From Rhizobium sophorae (GTDB lineage Bacteria > Pseudomonadota > Alphaproteobacteria > Rhizobiales > Rhizobiaceae): a DNA stretch of 64,000 bases. Shown here piece after piece: positions 7,746 through 16,657 of this stretch. The translations under genes were made by a program, and so were the position numbers. Below the pieces are notes generated by a model. That model had not been told where the DNA came from. It searched no databases and saw only the letters and a list, made by a program, of their open reading frames with translations. Numbering within the stretch: the stretch's first letter is position 1; each line of letters opens with the position of its first letter. The stretch spans positions 1 to 64,000 of the forward strand of contig NZ_JABFCN010000005.1 in NCBI RefSeq assembly GCF_013087515.1. Reading direction: 5' to 3'.

Positions 7746-8426
7746 TTGGCGAACACGAAGTTCAGAAACACAGGCTGGATGACGGTCATCATCGCATTCG
7801 CGATCGGGGCATTCCCACGGGAATCGACTGCGGCCACGGTGCGGGTCATAGACGGGGACACGATCCTTCTTGACCAAGTCACGGTGCGGCTCAACGGAAT
7901 CGATGCACCCGAGGCCGGACAGAAATGCGCTTCTTTGTCCGGAGGAGATTGGCCCTGCGGCAAGGTTGCCATTGCGGCGATGGAGGAACTGGTGGCATCG
8001 GGAGACGTCGTCTGCGATGATCGCGGAGTGGACATCTACGAACGACAACTGGGTGTATGTCGTGTCGGCGAGCGTGAGATCAATGCCGAGATGATCGCGT
8101 CAGGCAACGCATGGGCATTCCGAAAATACTCTACCGACTACGCCACGCTCGAGGACAAGGCTCACGGCGAGCACCTGGGGATTTGGCAGGCTTTCACGAT
8201 CCCCGCATGGGATTATCGCGCCGAGAGATGGAAGGTGGCCGAGCAACAAGCCCCAAGGGGCTGCCCGATCAAAGGCAACATCACCGAGAACGGCCATATC
8301 TACCACGCGCCATGGTCTCCATGGTACGACCGCACCAAGGTCGACACCATGAAAGGCGAGCGCTGGTTTTGTGATGAAGCCCAAGCGCTGAAAGCCGGAT
8401 GGCGGGCGCCGCGATGGGGCCATTGA
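7746..8426 (+). CDS. Secreted thermonuclease-like (SNase) protein
   Basis: About 226 residues with an N-terminal signal-like segment (GWMTVIIAFAIGAFP before a STAATV cleavage-like region) followed by a staphylococcal-nuclease fold: VRVIDGDTILLDQVTVRLNG with IDAPEAGQKC, then YERQLGVCRVGEREINAEMI and AWAFRKYS. The Asp, Arg and Glu positions of the SNase active site are present. A C-terminal part (GCPIKGNITENGHIYHAPWS, ending near GWRAPRWGH) resembles the extra domain of rhizobial thermonuclease-family proteins. The start is uncertain: TTG at 7746 has AGAAGG upstream and gives a good signal peptide; ATG at 7779 and TTG at 7674 are alternatives. Confidence 0.75.
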   Translation: MANTKFRNTGWMTVIIAFAIGAFPRESTAATVRVIDGDTILLDQVTVRLNGIDAPEAGQKCASLSGGDWPCGKVAIAAMEELVASGDVVCDDRGVDIYERQLGVCRVGEREINAEMIASGNAWAFRKYSTDYATLEDKAHGEHLGIWQAFTIPAWDYRAERWKVAEQQAPRGCPIKGNITENGHIYHAPWSPWYDRTKVDTMKGERWFCDEAQALKAGWRAPRWGH

Positions 8427-9090
8427 TCATGGAGACAGGGACTGAGCCCGTCTCCGGATCCTGATTTCGATGCGGCGTCGCGCCTCGACATTTCCCGCCT
8501 GCCCCGCGGTGACGGTATCGCCCGGTAGTATCAATTGCGCCGCCGACATCGGAAGCACCGTTGTTTGGCTCAGTTTTGGGTTCGCCTTAAGGATATTCGC
8601 GACGGCGATCGCCCGTGCCAATCCTAGCCCCGCGTTGTCGGCCGGCTCAAAGGCGATGATCGGCGGTTTGCTGTCGAGGACATCGATCAAGGTCTTGTCG
8701 AGATTGGAACTCGTCGGGGCCAGCGGCTGCTCGTCGGTATGGCCGATGACCTCGATGACATCGACCTGATAGCGAGACAGGTTGTCCGCGATCTGGTTGG
8801 AAATGGACGTGCCCAGCTTCTCCGACCGCCGATAGCGGGAGCCTGGCCGACGCGGGAGAATTGCGCACGCGGTACATCGCCGCACTTCGAGCCGCCGACA
8901 ATCACGACATAGGCCCCCTTCTCGAATTCGCGCGCAACTGAGCGGAAAGGCCCTCGTTCCAGTCCTCGAAATCCAGGCGAAGGCGCTCGAAATCGCTCCC
9001 TATCTCGACATAATCGAAGCGCAACGGCAAGGCCCACGTTGCGAGACCCGAGCCGTACTCCCGACCCACAGCCGCGAAAAAGGCACCGAT
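8427..9090 (-). pseudogene. Frameshifted OmpA/MotB-like C-terminal domain protein
   Basis: The 3' part reads an OmpA-like peptidoglycan-binding domain: LSRYQVDVIEVIGHTDEQPL, GLARAIAVANILKANPKLSQ and a final EARRRIEIRIRR. The preceding coding sequence is spread over the other frames: FDYVEIGSDFERLRLDFEDW, then KGAYVVIVGGSKCGDVPRAQ, then back to the OmpA frame near YRRSEKLGT, so at least two frameshifts lie at about 8945 and 8830. No membrane segment or start is left upstream, where a TGA interrupts near 9110. It is a dead gene. It may once have been a MotB/ZorB-like stator component or a plain OmpA-family protein; no partner is present to decide. Confidence 0.65.
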
Positions 9091-9199
9091 GCAGTGCCGT
9101 TCATTCTTTCATTCGGTCTAGAAATTCAAGCGTTGCTTCCCCGCCAATCGCTCGGAGCCCGAGCACGGGGAGACATCGACAGTCGATCTCCTACTCTTG

Positions 9200-9964
9200 T
9201 CAATTAGATGGCCGCCACTCGCCGACTCGGATGGCGCCGCTCTCGGTCAGTTCGGTGCATACGAAGTGTGAAAGCTCATCGCGCCTGATTACGGCGGCGC
9301 TTAGCCGGCCAGTGCGATAGGCTCCGGTATCCAATGCTATGCGATTTGAATAGACTTCGGGTCGAAGAGACTTTGTGATCGTGTGACCGTGTAAAACGAC
9401 ATGGTCATGAACGTCAATGTGGTCGAGAAAGCCCGCCCTGATCCACCGCAAGTCGTATTCGCTTTGATTTGCGAGCTGAACGCCGGGACGTATTCCAGCG
9501 TGAACAAAGCAGAAGCGCCCGATCTCCTTGAATGACAGCGCATTTTCCAGCAAGTCCACATGGTGTGGGAAAACGCGGCGGATATCTGCAGCGATGTTCT
9601 CGAACGCGGGGACTGGCCAAGTGGAATACGCGCTCAATGTCGCGACGCCACCCCAATCCATCCAGTTGACGGCGTCCTCATATGTGAGAGCACCGCGAAG
9701 GAGCTCACGCAGGTAAAAATCATGGTTGCCAAGGATCAGTCGAGAACCCGGATATAGGTCGAGTGTCGAATAGACCTGATCCAGTACCTTTGGACTGTGG
9801 GGGCCACGATCGACCAGATCGCCCAGGAAGATCACGACCGGCTTCGAATGATGATCATTCGAGTCAGCGGCGATGTATCCAAGCATGGCCTCGAGAAGAT
9901 CGGCGCGTCCGTGGACGTCGGCAATGGCATAGACAATGGACGGCAAGCTCTCGGTGATGATCAC
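9200..9964 (-). CDS. PPP-like calcineurin-type metallophosphatase
   Basis: A 254-residue two-metal phosphoesterase with every family motif in order: AIADVHGRADLL (D-x-H), IFLGDLVDRGPHS (GDxxDRG), LILGNHDFYLREL (GNHD), CFVHAGIRPG and VVLHGHTIT. This matches the bacterial PrpA/ApaH-like PPP group that acts on phosphoproteins or diadenosine polyphosphates. The start is GTG at 9964 with AGGA seven or so bases upstream. There is no signal peptide, so it is cytoplasmic. It is one of the few intact genes among broken neighbours, with no operon partner. Confidence 0.88.
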   Translation of the reverse strand: MIITESLPSIVYAIADVHGRADLLEAMLGYIAADSNDHHSKPVVIFLGDLVDRGPHSPKVLDQVYSTLDLYPGSRLILGNHDFYLRELLRGALTYEDAVNWMDWGGVATLSAYSTWPVPAFENIAADIRRVFPHHVDLLENALSFKEIGRFCFVHAGIRPGVQLANQSEYDLRWIRAGFLDHIDVHDHVVLHGHTITKSLRPEVYSNRIALDTGAYRTGRLSAAVIRRDELSHFVCTELTESGAIRVGEWRPSN

Positions 9965-10057
9965 GATTTTTTCCTGCAGGCGAACATGGTGCCTTCATAG
10001 TCCAGTCTTCCCCCGATTCGATATAGTGCCGGGATCACCGCATCATACGCGGTTGCA

Positions 10058-10590
10058 TCAACCTCGAAAGCCGAGAGCTCGCAGCCAGGCGGCGACCTGC
10101 CCGAAAGCGTCTCGCGGCCACTGATCGGCGGAACGCCCGTCGAGAATATCGGTTTCGGCGACGAAGTTTCGGACGCTCATAGCGCCATAGCCATCACGCA
10201 CCTCGAACTTGCTGGCGATATGCTGATAGCCTTCAGCGCCACTTGCGTGATCAAGCAACGGCTTGCACGCTTCCGCCAGAGCTTCGATGCCATTAGGATA
10301 GTTTCGGATGCAACAATACATGTCGCAGGCATCCTTTTGCTTATGCCGGCCATTGAGCGCATGGCCCTTCATAGCCAAAAGTGCCGGGATGGAGCAAACG
10401 GCCACCTCAACGCGATTGGTCCCCCCGCCAGGCATTCACCCGTGATCGCGACGAGTTGATAAAAAGGCAAAGCGAGATCCGTACCATCCGCGTCAAGAAC
10501 AGGCCTCCGATCGTCAACGACTTTGCGGTACAGCGACGAGGTCGCCGCGGCCATGGGAATCCGGTACTGATGGAACAGCTCTTTTCCAGG
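10058..10590 (-). pseudogene. Frameshifted AbiEii-like nucleotidyltransferase remnant
   Basis: The C-terminal frame (10435 to 10058) reads VAVCSIPALLAMKGHALNGR, then QKDACDMYCCIRNYPNGIEA and a FEVRDGYGAMSVRNF ending, similar in outline to AbiEii/AbiGii-type nucleotidyltransferase-like proteins (the K-A-x-x-x-R-x-K-x-K-D-A-x-D core). The preceding residues (LYRKVVDDRRPVLDADGTDL, ITGECLAGG) lie in a different frame joined near 10420, and anything further upstream is again in another frame. No catalytic GS..D region can be read. I take it as a decayed toxin or nucleotidyltransferase gene; the family name is moderate inference. Confidence 0.5.
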
Positions 10591-11146
10591 CTGTACGATC
10601 GAACAGGTCGGATGTTCGTAGCCGTGTGAGTGCGACGGTGTACGCCTTGCGGTGGGAGATCAAAATCGAGAAGGCCAGTGCGCCATTCATCCTATGCTGC
10701 AGCCGTTCCACCTCCACGAGGCCTGGCGAATCCGGGGCGGCCGCTTGCATCGCTGAATCTGCTGGCTTATTGCGACCCGTGATGGAGTTGCCAGGCTTTC
10801 GCCGGAGGATTCGGGAGGATTTGGCATCGATTACCGTTAAAAGGGCCACGTGACTTGAACCTAATAGCCGGGCGATGCCGAGTATTCTACCGTAAAAGGT
10901 CCCAATGGCTCGGAGCGGGATTGCAGGAAGATGCTGCGCCCATTGCCTGCAGCGTACGCAACGGCACGAGTGGCTGAAAGGAACTGGCCTGCATCAAGGT
11001 GCGATCAGCAACATAGCCCTAACGACGGCGGGGCTGTTTTTCGGAACGTATGCCCTAAAGCCCGTTGAGGGAGGTTCGTCACACCATTGCCGAGGCCGAT
11101 CTGCGCCCTATTTTCCAAAGACTTGGTGAGAGCGACCGACACATCG
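10591..11146. other. Gap, probably decayed sequence plus AI-2E gene upstream region
   Basis: No reading frame here looks coding. The left part may be further debris of the nucleotidyltransferase remnant. GGAGG at 11070-11074 precedes an alternative TTG start of the next gene at 11087. No repeats or RNA gene seen. Confidence 0.35.
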
Positions 11147-13141
11147 ATGTCTTCGAGTGACGCCAGGATCACGGAGGCGGAATTGGAAAATGACCTCGGT
11201 CCCCGCCGCGTCTATTCGACCTCGCCATCCGCCCCTTCACGCATGCCTGCCTTCGCGAGTGTACTCGCTGTTATTGCCATCCTGTATTTCGGCAAGGAAG
11301 TACTTCTTCCTCTAGCAATCGCAGTCCTGTTGACGTTCGCGTTGGCTCCCATCTCCTCTCGTCTTCGAAAGCTTGGGATGCCGCGTATTCCGGCGGTAAT
11401 CGTCACCGTCGTGATCGCTTTTCTTGTTCTCGTCCTGTTCGGGCTTGTCGTAGCGGGACACGTAGCCGAAGTCGCCCAGAACCTTCCGGCCTACCAAGGC
11501 AACATCATAGCAAAAATTCGGTCTCTCCAGGAAAGTGGAACGGATAGCGGTATTGTGCGGCGCCTGACATCAGTTGTTGAGAGCGTCGGTCGTGAGCTCA
11601 GCAACGCCGAGCAGCGCCCAGGTGCTCCAGGTACCGGATCAAGACCAAGGGAGCCCGTGCTCGTTGAGATATTCGCTCCTAGTAGACCAATTGAAACGCT
11701 TACTAGCCTGATTGGTCCTCTGCTCGGCCCCATCGCTTCATTGGGCTTGATCATCGTCGTCGTAATATTCATGCTTTTAGAGCGGGAAGAGCTTCGCGAT
11801 CGCTTTATCCGGCTCGTTGGCTATGGCGATCTGCATCGCACAACAGAAGCCATCCAGGAGGCAGGTAGCCGCGTCGCGCGGTATCTTCTTATGCAGCTGG
11901 TGGTGAACTGCGCCTACGGCGTCCCATTGGCGCTCGGACTATGGGCGGTTGGCATTCCAAATCCAGCGCTCTGGGGGATGCTAGCCATCGTCCTTCGATT
12001 TGTCCCTTATATCGGGCCTGTGATCGCGACGGTCCTGCCGCTGTTCCTGGCCTTTGCAGTTGACCCTGGCTGGAGCCTTGTTCTCTGGGTTGGGGCCATC
12101 TTCCTTGTGTTGGAATTGACCAGCAACAACGTCATCGAGCCTTGGCTCTATGGTTCCCGTACCGGCCTCTCTCCGCTGGCAATCATCGTCGCGGCGATTT
12201 TTTGGGCATGGCTGTGGGGACCAGTCGGTCTTGTGCTGTCCACGCCGCTGACCGTGTGTCTCGCAGTGTTGGGCCGGTATGTCCCGCAGTTCGAGTTCCT
12301 TGAGGTCGTTTTTGGTAGTGACCCGGTGCTCGATCCCAAGGAGCGTTTGTATCAGCGGCTTCTTGCCGGCGATCCCGATGAGGCGACCGACTACGCTGAG
12401 GAATTCCTGGAGGAGGACTATCTGGAGGATTACTATGGCAAGGTTGCCATTCCCGCCCTTCTACTCGCGGAGAAGGATAGACGTCGAGGCGTCTTGACCG
12501 CGGAGCAGATGGAACAGGTGTTCGGGACTGCCATCACACTGGTCTCGAACCTCGCGGAAATCGCGCAGGAAGAAGAGCAGGAAGAGGAAGAGGAAGAGGA
12601 AGAGGAACAGAAGGAAGCGGCAGGTCAGCCCAGCCCCGCCAAGGAAGGGAATGGGGATGAAAGCGAGCTACCTGACGGACGGGGCAAGACCGTCTTTTGC
12701 GTCGGAGGCAGGGGGCCGCTCGACGACGCGTCGGCTGCGATGCTTGCCCAGATACTTCAGGTACAGGGAGCAGAGGTGGTCGCAGCGAGGCATTCCGACA
12801 TCCCCAATCGCCGCGCCATGAGCCTCGTTCCGAAACAATCGAACGCCATCGTAGTTTGTTTCCTCAATGAGGACTCGACAAGGCACGCCGCCATACTTGT
12901 TCGTCGGTTCAAGCGCATATACCCAGCCATTCGCGTCGGCGCGGTCTTTTGGGTGGAAAACCAGAAGGAAAGGCAACCGCCCGCGCTTGGGGAGGCAGAT
13001 TTCGTTGCCACAACCTTGACCTCGGCTGCCCGCGAGGCACTCGCCGATGCACCACCATCATTGGTGACGCCCGCGCGCAAGATTCGTACCAGGCGGTCCT
13101 CGAACAAGACAGGCATAGCCCCCGCGCGCTCCGGCATTTAG
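11147..13141 (+). CDS. AI-2E family (TqsA/PerM-like) membrane protein with long acidic C-terminal extension
   Basis: A 664-residue protein. Residues about 30-370 form the AI-2E family fold: two N-terminal membrane segments (FASVLAVIAILYFGKEVLLP, then LAIAVLLTFALAPISSRLRK), a third (IVTVVIAFLVLVLFGLVVAG), a large soluble loop with amphipathic helices, and further segments including GLIIVVVIFMLLEREELRDR and LRFVPYIGPVIATVLPLFLA. Family members export quorum signals or ions; the substrate here is unknown. The remaining 280 residues are cytoplasmic, with ERLYQRLLAGDPDEATDYAE, a poly-Glu run near codon 485-500 and a last globular part (GKTVFCVGGRGPLDD onward). Ordinary members are about 350-400 residues. 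The ATG at 11147 is chosen; TTG at 11087 with GGAGG upstream is possible. Confidence 0.85.
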   Translation: MSSSDARITEAELENDLGPRRVYSTSPSAPSRMPAFASVLAVIAILYFGKEVLLPLAIAVLLTFALAPISSRLRKLGMPRIPAVIVTVVIAFLVLVLFGLVVAGHVAEVAQNLPAYQGNIIAKIRSLQESGTDSGIVRRLTSVVESVGRELSNAEQRPGAPGTGSRPREPVLVEIFAPSRPIETLTSLIGPLLGPIASLGLIIVVVIFMLLEREELRDRFIRLVGYGDLHRTTEAIQEAGSRVARYLLMQLVVNCAYGVPLALGLWAVGIPNPALWGMLAIVLRFVPYIGPVIATVLPLFLAFAVDPGWSLVLWVGAIFLVLELTSNNVIEPWLYGSRTGLSPLAIIVAAIFWAWLWGPVGLVLSTPLTVCLAVLGRYVPQFEFLEVVFGSDPVLDPKERLYQRLLAGDPDEATDYAEEFLEEDYLEDYYGKVAIPALLLAEKDRRRGVLTAEQMEQVFGTAITLVSNLAEIAQEEEQEEEEEEEEEQKEAAGQPSPAKEGNGDESELPDGRGKTVFCVGGRGPLDDASAAMLAQILQVQGAEVVAARHSDIPNRRAMSLVPKQSNAIVVCFLNEDSTRHAAILVRRFKRIYPAIRVGAVFWVENQKERQPPALGEADFVATTLTSAAREALADAPPSLVTPARKIRTRRSSNKTGIAPARSGI

Positions 13142-13759
13142 CGGCAAACGGCGTTCAGGGGCCGGTCAGAGCCATGGAGCATCACATGAATTGCACATTC
13201 GCGGGTTGGAGCCTCGCAACCGTCACCGAGGATGTTCTTGTCGTCCGCCGTAAAGATCAGACGAGCTCCACCCGGACGCTGACGTCGATGCTGTCGATCG
13301 CAAATTCCACGGTCTCGGCAAGATCGGAGCCGATGGAGACTGAGATAAAAAGTCTCTCCAATCACAGATTGCGGACAATCCTTCTATTTGTGCTCTTATA
13401 AGAGCATGACAGTTGCGCGCGGCAGAGCCGGACCGACCGCCCTAAGAACCGTGTGTTCCGCTCAGGCCGCCTGAGCCGAGAGTCGCCGACCTCGTAATCA
13501 GCGACCCGCCGTTCCCCTCACCTCGCCTGGCCCTCGAGGCCTTGGCAGCCTGCCATGATCGGAGAACGCCGTGCCTCTGAAAAACAGCCGCGGCAGCAAT
13601 CGTCTCGGGGCGCGCAACGAGTGGATCGGACAACACAACCAATGCACAGCCGCGGGGCATAGGCCCAGTTCGCGGCGATATTGGCGGCCACTAGCCATTG
13701 AGGGTGTTTCGCCCGGGAGAGTGGACGTGCGGAGCGTTCCCTCTGTTCTGAACCGGGCG
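13142..13759. other. Gap with possible group II intron debris
   Basis: No convincing gene in 618 bases. On the minus strand the stretch at about 13430-13475 reads CACACGGTTCTTAGGG next to a GC-rich hairpin (GGCTCAGGCGGCCTGAGC), which resembles the GAGCCG...CACGGTTCT-AGGG region of bacterial group II introns. No intron domain V, exon junction or reverse transcriptase can be recognised, so this is only a suggestion of a dead retroelement. Confidence 0.3.
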
Positions 13760-14374
13760 TCATGATTCGCTTGCGCCCAGACACGATGGTCGGCCAAGTA
13801 CATCGACTTCGACGCTCGGGTAAATTTTCTCTTTCACCAATTGAAGGGCTTTTACGTTGAGTTCGATGGGCAACAACCCAGCATCGCCGGGGAGCGCTGG
13901 CAGCCATTCCTCGGCAAAGAACCTGAACAGCGTGATGTGAGCTATTCGCGGCGGCTTTGGACGCCAATCTTCGAACCAGATGGCGTCTGAAACAGCTAGA
14001 CGAAGCCGTTGCAGCTCTGGCGGCTCGGGTGACTCTACGAAGATAGCAGCTTCTGAAGCCTGCATCTCTTGAAAACTGAGATCAATCGGTGGGGTCTCTT
14101 TGACCAGTCTCTCAACGATCTCCTTCCATCGCTCCCCGTTCAGCTTCCAAACCTCGTCGTTTGGCATACTGAACTGGGTCGCTGCATCGATCAAAGTGAC
14201 GACCGTCATGTGCAGGCTCGCAGCGGGGACGCGCAGCAGCGGACCATCGCACTCGCGCTCGATGCCGTCCTGCAGGGCGCTGAGTTTTGATACTGTCTCG
14301 CGGTCGGGGAAAAGCTGCAGGTGAAACGCGCAGCACCGCTTGAACCACAGCAGGTCGATCTTCGTTCTGATCAC
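13760..14374 (-). CDS. 2H phosphoesterase-like (2'-5' RNA ligase/CPDase fold) protein
   Basis: A 204-residue cytoplasmic protein with two H-x-T motifs in the expected order and spacing: SLHMTVVTLI near residue 55 and IAHITLFRFF near residue 150. These are the paired catalytic histidine motifs of the 2H superfamily (RNA ligase T, CPDase, AKAP7-like), which hydrolyse or form 2'-5' or cyclic phosphodiester bonds. A GTG start at 14374 gives the full-length fold. Substrate unknown. Neighbours are nucleotide-acting too: a broken and an intact NUDIX gene, and a nucleotidyltransferase. Confidence 0.7.
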   Translation of the reverse strand: MIRTKIDLLWFKRCCAFHLQLFPDRETVSKLSALQDGIERECDGPLLRVPAASLHMTVVTLIDAATQFSMPNDEVWKLNGERWKEIVERLVKETPPIDLSFQEMQASEAAIFVESPEPPELQRLRLAVSDAIWFEDWRPKPPRIAHITLFRFFAEEWLPALPGDAGLLPIELNVKALQLVKEKIYPSVEVDVLGRPSCLGASES

Positions 14375-14477
14375 AGCAAAATTCCCGCAGTTGAGGATGT
14401 CTCAGAGGACAGCGGCACAATCGCAACCGAGATCGGTCTCGAATGAACAGACTTGGCATTGTCTCCCCGCAATGTAC

Positions 14478-15058
14478 TTAGATGCCTGTGCTACGGCCCA
14501 TCGGACTGAAGTCTGAGCGCGAATGCAGCTGCAGGAACTTTCTGGCTTTGATGAAACTCCACGTCATAGCGGCGTTTTTGTGAGGGCCATTGTCATCGAG
14601 AATATCCTCCGCGGAGTAAATAAGCAGTTCAGACGCTTCAATTCGATCCGGTGCCGCATCTGCGCCCGACAGGATAGCCGCAGCCGTGGATTTGTTCGGC
14701 ATCCAAGCAAACTTCGCTTCGTGACAATGACATTGCCGTCGGCCGTCAGCACGATAGCGGTCAATCCAAGGGGATCAGCGCGATCTGCGTGCGGATGTTC
14801 GGATGCGAAAGCGGGATGGCGTGTCGCCACGTAGGCAGAAAAGCGGGTCCGGTTGGCAGCAATGCTCAGCCCTCCGCCTTCAACCCGAAAGGAGGCCATG
14901 CGCAACAATGCCCCGTCGAAAGCAGCTGGACACTTTGCGCAAACCGCTGCCCAGGTCGATTTCCTGGCTTCTTCCACGCGCTCCTGCAGCTCGAAAATTC
15001 CGACGAGGCTGCAGTCGATTTGATCGACGGGAATGATCTTGGAACACGCCACGCCCAT
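14478..15058 (-). pseudogene. NUDIX-like gene with core deleted and frame broken
   Basis: The N-terminal part (FDGALLRMASFRVEGGGLSI, TRFSAYVATRHPAFASEHPH, then GLTAIVLTADGNVIVTKRS) looks like the start of a NUDIX-related hydrolase, where GNVIVTKRS normally leads into the Nudix box. At about 14700 the sequence jumps to another frame, MPNKSTAAAILSGADAAPDR then ELLIYSAEDILDDNGPHKNA ending at 14478, which looks like the C-terminal part of the same protein. The NUDIX box is therefore missing through an internal deletion and the ends are out of frame. An ATG at 15058 opens it without a clear ribosome site. Confidence 0.6.
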
Positions 15059-15110
15059 TTCGTAAGTAGTTTAGATTATGCCAGACCCAAGGATACACGA
15101 ACGCGTCTCC

Positions 15111-15695
15111 TCATTCGTCCTCAAGCCAACCCACGACATTAAGGTTCGGCCAGACTTTGAGCCACCGACTGACCTTCTTCTCGTAAATCTCCCGCCTGAT
15201 CTGCCTCTTGTTCGGACGGACAACGCCGTCTAGGAGATCGGAAAGGCCGAAAGGAGTGCACAGTTCGAGGCTGCCATTGCGAGGACAAAGGCCGACGGCC
15301 GTTGCCGTTGTCGGGAATGTAGCGATGGCATCAATGGTCGATGTATACGGCTTGATCGGATATCCGAGTTTCGCTTCATACCAAAGATGAACCCTGGCTT
15401 CGTTTTTCACGTCGATCCAAACGGGTAGATCGGAGAAGGTCGTTCGAACGCGTGCCGCTTGTTCCGCTTCAGCGTCCTCGGAAAGGTCGCTGGCGTCAAA
15501 ATAGACGATATCAATGTCATTGATGCCGTGAGCTGGCGGAAAACCGAACCTATGGTTCCAGACGGTCTGAGCAATCGCACCAGCAACGACCCAACAGTCC
15601 GGAAGGGCTACCTTTTCCCAATTGTGCAGAAGGGCTGACAACATCTGGCTCTTGAGAACGATGCCTTGCAACTGCCGAAACTGTTCGTCCTCCAT
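15111..15695 (-). CDS. Nucleotidyltransferase-fold protein (NTP_transf_6/DUF925-like)
   Basis: A 194-residue protein with WVVAGAIAQTVWNHRFG followed by INDIDIVYFDASDLSEDAE, the GA(I/L)..T.W.....G....DIDIVYFD pattern of the NTP_transf_6 family, a minimal nucleotidyltransferase fold with its metal-binding Asp pair. Later blocks VWIDVKNEARVHLWYEAKLG and STIDAIATFPTTATAVG also fit the family. Biochemical role is unknown. I chose the ATG at 15695 because AGGAAG lies eight bases upstream; GTG at 15701 is too close to it. It stands back to back with the NUDIX gene to its right. Confidence 0.8.
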   Translation of the reverse strand: MEDEQFRQLQGIVLKSQMLSALLHNWEKVALPDCWVVAGAIAQTVWNHRFGFPPAHGINDIDIVYFDASDLSEDAEAEQAARVRTTFSDLPVWIDVKNEARVHLWYEAKLGYPIKPYTSTIDAIATFPTTATAVGLCPRNGSLELCTPFGLSDLLDGVVRPNKRQIRREIYEKKVSRWLKVWPNLNVVGWLEDE

Positions 15696-15812
15696 GTCCA
15701 CTTCTTCCTTCAGACAATTGCGATGTCAATGATGTGCCCACACGAGTGATTCTTCTACCGCGTTGCATTGTCGAAAGACTCAAAAGGATATTGGAACCAT
15801 GGAAAGACCAAG

Positions 15813-16250
15813 ATGACACCATACCTGATGGAGCTTCGCCGTTTGATCGGGAACCGCCTACTCCTGCTTCCCTCGGTGGCCGCTGTCATTCATGATCATG
15901 CTGGCAATCTGCTCCTGCAAGAAAAAGCTTCAGGGGAAGGATGGAGTTTGCCTGCTGGCGCAATCGAGCCTGGCGAAACGCCACAGGAGGCCATCATTCG
16001 TGAGGTGATGGAGGAGACTGGCCTCGCCGTATTCCCGACCACCGTTCTCGGCATCTTTGGCGGAAGAGACTTTCGGTACACTTACCCGAACGGTGATCAA
16101 GTGGAGTACGTGGTCACATTGTTCAAATGCCGAGTCGCTGCGGATCGAGGCGCGTGGACGGACAGCGAGACCAGAGCGGTTGGATATTTCGAGCGGGATG
16201 ACATGCCCGCCCTCGCCCTGCCTTACCCTGTGTCGGCTCTGTTTTCGTAG
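15813..16250 (+). CDS. NUDIX hydrolase
   Basis: A 145-residue NUDIX protein with a perfect box, GAIEPGETPQEAIIREVMEE followed by TG (G-x5-E-x7-R-E-U-x-E-E-x-G-U), preceded by WSLPAG and an N-terminal LPSVAAVIHDHAGNLLLQEK strand pair. The family hydrolyses nucleoside diphosphates linked to another moiety; the substrate here is not evident. The segment GGRDFRYTYPNGDQVEYVVT and ERDDMPALALPYPV close the fold. The ATG at 15813 is the best start; TTG at 15768 is in frame. Intact, unlike the NUDIX-like remnant 750 bases to the left. Confidence 0.88.
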   Translation: MTPYLMELRRLIGNRLLLLPSVAAVIHDHAGNLLLQEKASGEGWSLPAGAIEPGETPQEAIIREVMEETGLAVFPTTVLGIFGGRDFRYTYPNGDQVEYVVTLFKCRVAADRGAWTDSETRAVGYFERDDMPALALPYPVSALFS

Positions 16251-16657
16251 GCGTTTCAGCCCGATCATTGAATTTACTTCCGAAGGCAGCTTGAGGGAAA
16301 CGAGCACGCCGTTCGCGTCGACAGCGCAATCCATAAGTTGCCATCATTCAAGCGTAGCTCGACGCTACAAGAGTCTCGATTGCGGGTTTGAGAGCCCCTA
16401 GCCGTTCGGGGGACCAACGTCGGAAAGCCTCGACGCTGCCGGACGTCGTTGTGGCGCCGCAGCGCGGTCTCTCGCCCTGGGGGCTTTGACGGTCATTCGT
16501 CATGGGCGAAGCCAGCGCCGAGTTATGGCGGGAGTGTCTATGTGCGCGGCCATTGTCGTAAGAATGGCACCCATGTGCGCGGTACACCCGACGACGATAA
16601 TCACTCGCGAAAGGGGCGGGAGTTTGTGATAATTTCACCGCGACGGGGCTTTGAGCC
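16251..16657. other. Gap with no convincing gene
   Basis: Several overlapping frames but none with domain features, ribosome sites or sensible composition. I see no repeats or RNA. Confidence 0.35.

Noticed and set aside
8427..9090. Zorya-type defence system component
   Set aside because: Only an OmpA-like end is present, frameshifted, with no ZorA, ZorC or ZorD neighbours.
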